A DNA stretch of 11,228 nucleotides from an uncultured Oscillospiraceae bacterium (lineage in GTDB: Bacteria; Bacillota; Clostridia; Oscillospirales; Oscillospiraceae), in contig CAJUCB010000066.1 of assembly GCA_910584805.1 (NCBI GenBank), positions 1 through 11,228 of the forward strand, read 5' to 3'. Positions 1 through 5,021 of this stretch are shown here, piece after piece. Made by a program: the position numbers and the translations under genes. The first letter of the stretch is position 1; the number at the start of each line of letters is the position of its first letter. The notes beneath the pieces are model-generated. The model made no database searches. It was not told the DNA's origin and worked only from the letters and a program-made list of their open reading frames with translations.

Positions 1-649
1 CCATCCCCTCCACCTGGTGGAACATGGGGGAGTGGGTGGCGTCCACCTCGTCCTTCCGGTACACCCGGCCAGGGGCCAGGATGCGGATGGGCAGGGGCTT
101 GGTCTCCATGGCGTGGACCTGCATGGGTGAGGTCTGGCTGCGGAGCATGACCCGGCTGTCCTGGTCAAAGTAAAAGGTGTCGGACCAGTCCCGGGAGGGG
201 TGGCCCTCCTCGGCGTTGAGGCGGTCAAAGTTGTAATAGGCCAGCTCCACCTCCGGGCCGTCCAGGATGGTGAAGCCCATGCCCACGAAAATGTCCTTGA
301 TCTCATCCAGGGCAATATACATGGGGTGCCGGTGGCCCAGCTTCTGCCGCTTCCCGGGGATGGTGACATCCAGGGCCTCAGCCTTCAGCCGGGCTTCCAG
401 GCGGACCTCTTCCAGCTTTTTCTTCTGGGTTTCGATCTCAGCGGCTAGGCGCTCCCGCACGTCGTTGGCCAGCTGGCCAATCACCGGGCGCTCCTCGGCG
501 GAGAGCTTGCCCATCTGCTTCAAAACAGCGGTAAGCTCCCCCTTTTTGCCCAAATACTTCACCCGGAGGGCTTCCAGTTCGGCGCTCTCCTTGGTGGCGG
601 TGAGTGCGGCCAAAGCCTCCTGTTTGATTTTTTCCAGTTGTTCCTTCAT
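1..649 (-). CDS. pheS: Phenylalanine--tRNA ligase alpha subunit, 5' part (runs off the left edge)
   Basis: Catalytic alpha subunit of the cytoplasmic alpha2-beta2 PheRS, which charges tRNA-Phe with phenylalanine using ATP. The frame is open from an ATG at 649-647 to the window edge, giving 216 residues of a protein usually about 340 long. The N-terminal part is the long charged coiled-coil arm (starting MKEQLEKIKQEALAAL, with KYLGKKGELT further on). The class II core then begins: GHRHPMYIALDEIKDIF and MGFTILDGPEVE, followed by DWSDTFYFD, the motif-1/motif-2 region with LLRSQTSPMQ-like residues, and the motif-2 segment GRVYRKDEVDATHSPMFHQVEG just before the edge. The start is supported by GGGAGG seven bases upstream of the ATG. 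The gene lies behind a Phe T-box, so expression should follow uncharged tRNA-Phe. pheT would be expected downstream, outside the window. Confidence 0.97.
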   Translation of the reverse strand, partial: MKEQLEKIKQEALAALTATKESAELEALRVKYLGKKGELTAVLKQMGKLSAEERPVIGQLANDVRERLAAEIETQKKKLEEVRLEARLKAEALDVTIPGKRQKLGHRHPMYIALDEIKDIFVGMGFTILDGPEVELAYYNFDRLNAEEGHPSRDWSDTFYFDQDSRVMLRSQTSPMQVHAMETKPLPIRILAPGRVYRKDEVDATHSPMFHQVEGM

Positions 650-674
650 CCTGTATCCTCCCATTTTTGTGCGC

Positions 675-710
675 AAAAAAGCCCTTCCTCCCAGCAACGG
701 GACGAAAGGC
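675..710 (-). terminator. T-box-controlled intrinsic terminator before pheS
   Basis: On the minus strand, GCCTTTCGTCCC and GGGAGGAAGGGC form an imperfect stem over a GTTGCT loop, followed at once by TTTTTT (680-675). The 5' arm lies just after the T-box motif, so the antiterminator and this hairpin can be mutually exclusive, as expected of a transcriptional T-box switch. Confidence 0.85.
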
Positions 711-940
711 AAAACTTCCGCGGTACCACCCGAGTTTCGCGCAGAGGCTGCGCGCACTTCATTCCTGCCCAGTAACGGCGGGCCCACCGCCGGCGTCTTT
801 CCCCGCCGGGGCTCCAGGGCGAACCAAACGCGGAGTGATCCAGGACGGCTTCCAGCCTGCGGCCGTCCCTCTCTGAGGCCCTCACTGCGTTATTTTCCCC
901 TTCATCGCGTCTTTGCGTGTATGCAGCCCAAGGCCACATA
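675..940 (-). promoter_or_regulatory. T-box leader of pheS (Phe specifier)
   Basis: Read on the minus strand, this is a complete tRNA-sensing leader. The hallmark T-box GGGTGGTACCGCGG is at 731-718. Its UGGU (728-725) can pair with an ACCA acceptor end, fitting a tRNA with discriminator A such as tRNA-Phe. Stem I is recognisable: an AGAGAG element near 875-870, a distal hairpin with perfect GGACGGC/GCCGTCC arms (868-843), and a lower helix ACGCAGTGA pairing with TCACTCCGCGT across a two-base bulge. On the 3' side of the specifier loop sits GGTTCGCC, whose TTC (823-821) is the natural Phe specifier. The leader ends in an intrinsic terminator 25 bases before the pheS start codon. Uncharged tRNA-Phe would stabilise the antiterminator and allow read-through. 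The specifier assignment is by position and codon match, not by a full fold. Confidence 0.93.
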
Positions 941-955
941 TTCTTGGATTTTTTT

Positions 956-984
956 ACTATACCATAGAAAGGCTTGAAAAGCAA
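956..984 (-). promoter_or_regulatory. Sigma-A-like promoter of the pheS leader
   Basis: On the minus strand a -35 TTGCTT (984-979) and a -10 TATAGT (961-956) are separated by exactly 17 bases. Transcription would start near 949, giving a leader of about 300 nt that contains the whole T-box. The -10 matches consensus at five of six positions and the -35 at three. Confidence 0.65.
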
Positions 985-1002
985 GACAGAAAACAGTATA
1001 AT
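974..1002 (+). promoter_or_regulatory. Sigma-A-like promoter of the nnrD-alr cluster
   Basis: A -35 TTGAAA (974-979) and a perfect -10 TATAAT (997-1002) are 17 bases apart. The expected start is near 1009, about 30 bases before the nnrD ATG. The -35 box shares one base with the -35 of the oppositely directed pheS promoter. A second TATAAT at 1010-1015 has no good -35. Confidence 0.75.
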
Positions 1003-1040
1003 GCCTTTGTATAATGACAGTCCTGGAAGGGGGAGGGTTT

Positions 1041-1880
1041 ATGGTAGAGGTGACGGCTGGTTTTGTCCGGGACAGTTTGCCCCGGCGGGACCCGGAGGGC
1101 CATAAGGGGACCTTTGGCAAGGTCCATATCCTGGCGGGGGCGGTGGGATTCACCGGTGCGCCGGCCTTGGCGTCCCAGGCGGCGGTGCGCACTGGCTCGG
1201 GCCTGGTGTCCCTCTCGGTGCCGGCGGACATTTGGCCGGTGCTGGCGGTGAAGTGCCTGGAATCCATGCCTGCCCCTGTACCGCCCTTCCCTGCGCTGTT
1301 GGAAAAAATGAATGGCTGCGACGCGGTGTTGATTGGCCCAGGCCTGGGCCGCAGCCGCAAGACCGATGTGCGGACCCTCCGCCTGGTAGAACGGGTGCAG
1401 CCCCCCCTGGTGCTGGATGCCGACGGCATAAACGCCGTCAGTGAGCATATAGATGTTCTGGACGCCAGACGCGGCCGGCTGACGGTGCTGACCCCTCACG
1501 ACGGGGAGTTTCTCCGGCTGACGCGGGGGAAGGGCATTGGCCCCGACCGGGAGGGTGCTGCGGTGGCATTTGCCCGCCAGTACGGCTGCGTTTTGGTGCT
1601 GAAAGGCCATCGGACCATCACGGCTTTCCCCGATGGGGACAGCTTTGTCAACACCACCGGCAACCCTGGCATGGCCAAGGGGGGCAGCGGCGACGTTCTG
1701 GCGGGGATGATCCTGTCCCTGCTGGGCCAGGGCCTCCCGCCGAAGCAGGCCGTCCCGGCGGCGGTGTGGCTCCACGGAAGGGCTGGGGATTTGGCGGCAG
1801 AGGAATTGGGGGAATACGGCATGACCCCAGGGGATTTGCTGGACCGCATCCCCGCCGCCATCCAGCGGTGTATGGACTGA
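1041..1880 (+). CDS. nnrD: ADP-dependent (S)-NAD(P)H-hydrate dehydratase
   Basis: Cytoplasmic repair enzyme of the ribokinase-like YjeF C-terminal/CARKD family. It dehydrates damaged NADH and NADPH hydrates back to the normal cofactors, in bacteria with ADP as co-substrate. The 279 residues show KGTFGKVHILAG at 22-33, GPGLG at 99-103, LDADGIN at 125-131, TPHDGEF at 151-157, LKGH at 187-190, and the signature TGNPGMAKGGSGDVLAG at 206-222 with the presumed catalytic Asp in GSGD. There is no N-terminal NnrE epimerase domain, so this is the stand-alone form. The ATG at 1041 is chosen because a purine-rich AGGGGGAGGG lies just before it. An in-frame ATG at 1014 would sit only a few bases from the predicted transcription start. 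It is the first gene of the cluster that continues into gerS-like and alr. Confidence 0.95.
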   Translation: MVEVTAGFVRDSLPRRDPEGHKGTFGKVHILAGAVGFTGAPALASQAAVRTGSGLVSLSVPADIWPVLAVKCLESMPAPVPPFPALLEKMNGCDAVLIGPGLGRSRKTDVRTLRLVERVQPPLVLDADGINAVSEHIDVLDARRGRLTVLTPHDGEFLRLTRGKGIGPDREGAAVAFARQYGCVLVLKGHRTITAFPDGDSFVNTTGNPGMAKGGSGDVLAGMILSLLGQGLPPKQAVPAAVWLHGRAGDLAAEELGEYGMTPGDLLDRIPAAIQRCMD

Positions 1881-1910
1881 CGGCCCCACTGGAAACAGGA
1901 GGGGAGCCCT

Positions 1911-2540
1911 TTGGGTAAACTATGGACATGGGTACCAATGACAGCCCTGCTTCTCGCCGCGCTCCTGTGTGGCTGCGGCGGGGAGAACGGCGGCAACCAG
2001 CAGACCCTGGCCCTTCGGGAGGCGTTTCTCTCTATGGAGAGCTGTTCCGGCTCCATGGAGGTCACGGCGGACTATGGCCAGCGGGTGTATGAATATACGG
2101 TGGAATTTTCCGGCGACGGCAACGGCGGCATGAACCTGGTGCTCACCGCCCCGGAGGAGGTGGCGGGGATTACCGCCCACATCGCCCAGGGGCAGACCGC
2201 CTTGGAATTTGACGGCGTGGCCTTGGAAACCGGGCCCCTGAACCAGGAGGGCCTTTCCCCGCTGGACGCCCTGCCCGCCTTTGTGGCCGCCATGCAGACT
2301 GGCTACCTGGCGGAGTCTGGGAGCGAGTGGATGGGGGAGACGGAGGTGCTTCGCCTGGTGTTCCGGGAGCCGGACAGAAACCCCGGGCAGGGGATGGAAA
2401 CGGTACTCTGGTTTGATAAGGAGGGGGGTAGCCTGCGCCAAGGGGAGCTGCGCAGTGACGGCTACACGGTGGTGCGCTGCGGCTTCCCCTCCTTTGCCTT
2501 GATACAACCTACTTTAGAAGAGAAAGGAACCGAAGCGTAG
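1911..2540 (+). CDS. GerS/YdcC-like lipoprotein (LolA fold)
   Basis: Predicted membrane-anchored lipoprotein, 209 residues. The start is a TTG at 1911, set by AGGAGGGG six bases upstream; it gives a signal peptide with Lys3, a hydrophobic run to about residue 19, and a lipobox LCGC with the modified Cys at 22. The mature part is a beta-rich domain with repeated charged-hydrophobic strands (YGQRVYEYTVEFSGDG, GQTALEFDGVALETGPL, ETVLWFDKEGGSLRQGELR), typical of LolA-fold lipoproteins. Gene order is the main guide: Bacillus ydcC and C. difficile gerS both stand directly before an alanine racemase gene. C. difficile GerS works with the amidase CwlD in making muramic-delta-lactam in spore cortex. 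A germination role here is inferred from synteny and fold. Residues known to contact CwlD were not checked. One base separates its stop from the alr start. Confidence 0.82.
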   Translation: MGKLWTWVPMTALLLAALLCGCGGENGGNQQTLALREAFLSMESCSGSMEVTADYGQRVYEYTVEFSGDGNGGMNLVLTAPEEVAGITAHIAQGQTALEFDGVALETGPLNQEGLSPLDALPAFVAAMQTGYLAESGSEWMGETEVLRLVFREPDRNPGQGMETVLWFDKEGGSLRQGELRSDGYTVVRCGFPSFALIQPTLEEKGTEA

Positions 2541-2541
2541 T

Positions 2542-3681
2542 ATGAATACACAAATGAGACGGACCTGGGCAGAGGTGTCCATGGAAAAGCTGGCCCACAA
2601 CTACCACGCCCTCCGGGGCTTGACCCCCTATGGCACCAAGTTCATGGGCCTGGTGAAGGCGGACGGCTACGGGCACGGGGCAGTCCCCATGGCCAAGAAG
2701 CTGGAAGAGCTGGGGGCGGACTATCTGGGGGTGGCCAGCTTGGACGAGGCCATTGAGCTGCGGGAGGCGGGGCTCAAGCTGCCCATCCTGATCCTTGGCT
2801 GTACCCCCGCTCTCTACGCCGGGGAACTGGTGCAGTACAACATTACCCAGGCCTGCTACGATTTGGAATACGCCAAGGCCCTCTCCGCCCAGGTGCAGAA
2901 GGGTGGGGGGGAGCTGTGTATCCACATCCAGTGCGACACAGGGATGACCCGTCTGGGCTTCCTGTGCCAGGAGGATTGCCAGGACCGCAGCGCCCGGGAA
3001 ATCCTAGAGGCGGTGAAGCTCCCCGGCCTAAAGGCCGAGGGCATCTTCACCCACTTTGCCCAGAGTGACACCAGCGAGGAGGCTACCATGGTCCAGTTTG
3101 ACCGCTTCCTGGCCATCATTGAGAAGGTAAAGGCCCTGGGCTATACCTTCTCCCTGCGCCACTGCGCCAACAGCGCGGCCACCCTCCTCTATCCTGCCAC
3201 CTACCTGGACATGGTGCGGCCAGGCATCGTCCTCTACGGCCACCTGCCCGATGTGTCCATGGACCCCGGCCTGTGCGATTTGCAGCCGGTATTGGAGCTG
3301 AAGAGCCGGGTGGGTACCGTCCGCCAGGTCCCCGCCGGGGCCCAGGTGAGCTATGGTGGGACCTTTACCTTAGCCCGGGATTCCCGCCTGGCGGTGCTTC
3401 CCGTAGGCTATGGGGACGGCTACCGCCGGGCCTTCTCCAACCAGCTCTCCGTCCTCTTTGACGGCCAAAAGGCCCCCATCCTGGGGCGGGTGTGCATGGA
3501 TATGTGCATGGTAGACGTGACGGATATCCCGGAGGTGGAGGAGGGCAGCGTGGCCATCCTCTACGGCAGCGATGGGAAGGGGGAACAGTCGGTGGAGATG
3601 GCGGCCAGCCTGCCCCCTGCCACGATTTCTTACGAATTGCTGGTGACCATCACCAAGCGCATCCCCAGGGTTTACCTGTGA
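2542..3681 (+). CDS. alr: Alanine racemase
   Basis: PLP-dependent interconversion of L- and D-alanine in the cytoplasm, feeding D-Ala into peptidoglycan. The 379 residues match the usual length of the family. The N-terminal TIM barrel begins RRTWAEVSMEKLAHNY and carries the PLP lysine in GLVKADGYGHGAVPMA (Lys39). Later marks are HIQCDTGMTRLGF, GIFTHFAQSD, HCANSAA and RPGIVLYG. The C-terminal domain has the second catalytic base in AQVSYGGTF (Tyr near 262), PVGYGDGY, and GRVCMDMCMVDVT near the end. The ATG at 2542 follows the upstream stop by one base, with AAAGGA about 13 bases before it, so translational coupling is likely. A start at ATG 2554 is possible but has no ribosome site. In spores alanine racemase can also modulate germination by removing L-Ala. 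Confidence 0.97.
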   Translation: MNTQMRRTWAEVSMEKLAHNYHALRGLTPYGTKFMGLVKADGYGHGAVPMAKKLEELGADYLGVASLDEAIELREAGLKLPILILGCTPALYAGELVQYNITQACYDLEYAKALSAQVQKGGGELCIHIQCDTGMTRLGFLCQEDCQDRSAREILEAVKLPGLKAEGIFTHFAQSDTSEEATMVQFDRFLAIIEKVKALGYTFSLRHCANSAATLLYPATYLDMVRPGIVLYGHLPDVSMDPGLCDLQPVLELKSRVGTVRQVPAGAQVSYGGTFTLARDSRLAVLPVGYGDGYRRAFSNQLSVLFDGQKAPILGRVCMDMCMVDVTDIPEVEEGSVAILYGSDGKGEQSVEMAASLPPATISYELLVTITKRIPRVYL

Positions 3682-3699
3682 AACAGGCGCGATACGACA

Positions 3700-3880
3700 C
3701 AGTTCCCGAAAAAGCCCCTCGGGCATAGGATGATGCGAGGGGAGAGGCACGGCGCACCGTGCCGGCCAGGGTGGTTTTTTCCTGTCTGCGGGTATAAAGA
3801 CCGCCCCTCCGTGGGAGAATCATAGTGACCGCGTTACATAGGAGGCTTGCCTCTCAGTGACGTAGGATCTATCCTTCCGG
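3700..3880 (+). ncRNA. Candidate structured RNA or leader between alr and mazF
   Basis: This stretch has no convincing reading frame but a dense run of possible hairpins on the plus strand. They are: A, CCCCTC/GAGGGG (3715-3720 with 3737-3742) continued by GCAT/ATGC after a two-base bulge; B, GGCACGG/CCGTGCC with a CGCA loop (3746-3763); C, GGGTGGTT/GACCGCCC (3769-3776 with 3799-3806, including G-U pairs); D, CTCC/GGAG (3807-3817); E, GTGAC/GTTAC (3825-3837); F, GAGG/CCTC (3842-3853); G, AGGA/TCCT (3864-3875). Only A to C are strong; D to G are short and some could be chance. It matches no riboswitch or housekeeping RNA that I recognise. It may be a leader controlling the toxin gene or a separate small RNA. 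The folds were worked out by hand without energy values. Confidence 0.4.
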
Positions 3881-3895
3881 CGGAGTGTGAGTTTT

Positions 3896-4261
3896 GTGGA
3901 TAATAGCGTAAAGCGTGGAGATATCTTTTATGCTGACCTGAGCCCCGTGGTGGGCAGTGAGCAAGGGGGGGTGCGCCCTGTGCTCATCGTGCAGAACGAC
4001 ACAGGCAACCGCCACAGCCCCACCGTCATTGCGGCGGCCATCACCTCCCAGACGGGGAAGGCGAAGCTGCCCACCCATATTGAGCTGGCGGCCCGGCAGT
4101 ACGGCCTGCCCAAGGATTCCGTGATCCTCTTGGAGCAGATCCGCACCCTGGACAAGAAGCGGCTCCGGGAGCACATGGGCCGGGTGGATGGCCCGGTGAT
4201 GCATCGGGTGGACGCCGCCATCGCTGTGAGCTTTGGTCTGCATCCAGATACTCTCGTCTGA
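3896..4261 (+). CDS. MazF/PemK-type endoribonuclease toxin (NdoA-like)
   Basis: Cytoplasmic mRNA interferase of the MazF/NdoA family, which cleaves single-stranded RNA at short sequence motifs. About 121 residues, normal for the family. It shows the KRGDIFYADLSPVVGSEQGG N-terminus, then RPVLIVQND, ITSQ, LPTHIEL, SVILLEQIRTLDK and the C-terminal helix ending in VSFGLHP. The conserved Arg of GGVRPVL and the Thr-Ser of ITSQ, used in catalysis, are present, so the toxin looks intact. The GTG at 3896 is preferred, as GGAG (3882-3885) lies ten bases before it. An in-frame GTG at 3887 would add three residues but overlap that site. In Bacillus the same position after alr is held by ndoAI-ndoA; here no NdoAI-like antitoxin frame is visible upstream or downstream. 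Confidence 0.93.
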   Translation: MDNSVKRGDIFYADLSPVVGSEQGGVRPVLIVQNDTGNRHSPTVIAAAITSQTGKAKLPTHIELAARQYGLPKDSVILLEQIRTLDKKRLREHMGRVDGPVMHRVDAAIAVSFGLHPDTLV

Positions 4262-4277
4262 CTGGACCTCATTTGGT

Positions 4278-4318
4278 ACGGGCAATCCCGGCACAATGTT
4301 CCTGCCGGGAGCGCCCGT
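4278..4318 (+). repeat. Long imperfect hairpin after mazF
   Basis: ACGGGC (4278-4283) pairs with GCCCGT (4313-4318), and after a 2x2 internal loop TCCCGGCA (4286-4293) pairs with TGCCGGGA (4303-4310), leaving a nine-base loop. Fourteen pairs in all. No T-run follows, so it is a poor intrinsic terminator; it could be an mRNA-stabilising or attenuating structure in the 103-bp gap before the next gene. Confidence 0.6.
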
Positions 4319-4364
4319 CAAGTAAGCAACCACCAAAGATACCGACGACATGGAGGAGTCAACC

Positions 4365-4859
4365 ATGGAATGGAAAAAACGCATTTTGGCCCTTGGCCTG
4401 ACGGCAGTGTTGCTCACCGGAGGCGTCACCGCCCTGGCGGCTGTGGGCACCTCGGACAACCCCTTGGTGACCCTGGGTTATTTGAAGGAGGGCTTCACCA
4501 AGGCCATCCTCTCCCAGACGGAGGAGAAGATCCAGAACGCCCAGGATACATACGAGAAGAAGCTGGATGAAAAGATCGCGGCGGCCGGGAAGCAGGAGAA
4601 CGGCAGCACCACCGGGGCCTATGCAGTGGTGGAACTGTCCGCCGGGCAGACCTTCTTCCCCCAGATCGGCGGGGAGATCATGCTCCGCTCCGGGGGTGCC
4701 ACCACCACCGGCGGCCTGCTGGACACCACCGCCGGCACCCCTCTGGACGGCGGCGCCCTAACGGAAAACCACCTGTATATGGTGACGGCCTCCTCCCAAA
4801 GCGTCAAGGCGGATTCCAGCGTGACTCTGCTGGTGCGGGGGGGCTATACGGTCCGATAA
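4365..4859 (+). CDS. Secreted protein of unknown function
   Basis: Not assigned to a named family. The 164 residues start with a clear Sec signal peptide (MEWKKR, then a hydrophobic stretch to about 25, with a likely signal peptidase I site near ALAAVG). The segment GTSDNPLVTLGYLKEGFTKA follows, then a charged helical, probably coiled-coil, stretch (about 40-75, TEEKIQNAQDTYEKKLDEKI). The C-terminal half is glycine- and threonine-rich beta structure: VVELSAGQTFFP, GEIMLRSGGATTTGGLLDTT, ENHLYMV, TLLVRGGYTV. I recall proteins of this type (DNPLVTL motif, then a GQ..LRSG..T.G domain) as conserved hypotheticals in Oscillospiraceae, often several per genome. The start at 4365 is set by GGAGGAG six bases upstream. 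The in-frame ATG at 4350 lacks a ribosome site. An extracellular or envelope location is predicted; the role is unknown. Confidence 0.85.
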   Translation: MEWKKRILALGLTAVLLTGGVTALAAVGTSDNPLVTLGYLKEGFTKAILSQTEEKIQNAQDTYEKKLDEKIAAAGKQENGSTTGAYAVVELSAGQTFFPQIGGEIMLRSGGATTTGGLLDTTAGTPLDGGALTENHLYMVTASSQSVKADSSVTLLVRGGYTVR

Positions 4860-4876
4860 AACCACAGTTGTTGCAG

Positions 4877-4918
4877 CAAACGGCGCACATCCAGATCCCT
4901 CTGGGTGTGCGCCGTTTG
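4877..4918 (+). terminator. Strong hairpin ending the nnrD-mazF-secreted protein region
   Basis: CAAACGGCGCAC (4877-4888) pairs perfectly with GTGCGCCGTTTG (4907-4918), and the helix continues through ATCCAGA with TCTGGGT, giving 19 pairs (one G-U) around a TCCC loop. The following TATAGGATTTTG is only a weak T-tract. Its position 17 bases after the stop codon and before a new transcription unit still argues for a terminator. Confidence 0.7.
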
Positions 4919-5021
4919 TATAGGATTTTGCACCGATTTTACATAAGCATGGTGGCCGACTTGATTTTTATCTGTTAGTCTTGATTTGTAAAAAAGACTA
5001 TGAGAGAATGAGGTGCAAAAC

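Noticed and set aside
1014..1040. Earlier in-frame ATG at 1014 for nnrD
   Set aside because: It lies within a few bases of the predicted transcription start and has no ribosome site; ATG 1041 follows a purine-rich site and fits the family N-terminus.
957..1889. Long minus-strand ORFs opposite nnrD, and similar ones opposite gerS-like, alr and the transporter
   Set aside because: They are high-GC shadow frames with His/Arg/Gln/Pro-rich translations, no ribosome sites and no recognisable domains.
3793..3798. TATAAA as a -10 box for mazF
   Set aside because: No acceptable -35 at 16-18 bases upstream, and it lies in the loop of a predicted hairpin.
3731..3826. 31-codon ORF (ATG 3731) between alr and mazF as a possible antitoxin
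   Set aside because: Too short, rich in Pro/Gly/Arg/Cys, with no ribosome site and overlapping the hairpins; it does not resemble MazE or NdoAI.
4938..5009. Promoter or Pho box before the phosphate transporter (TTTACA 4938, TTGATT 4961 and 4981)
   Set aside because: None of the TTG-type hexamers has a good -10 at proper spacing, and a single TTTACA is not enough for a Pho box. The AT-rich stretch probably holds the promoter, but I cannot place it.
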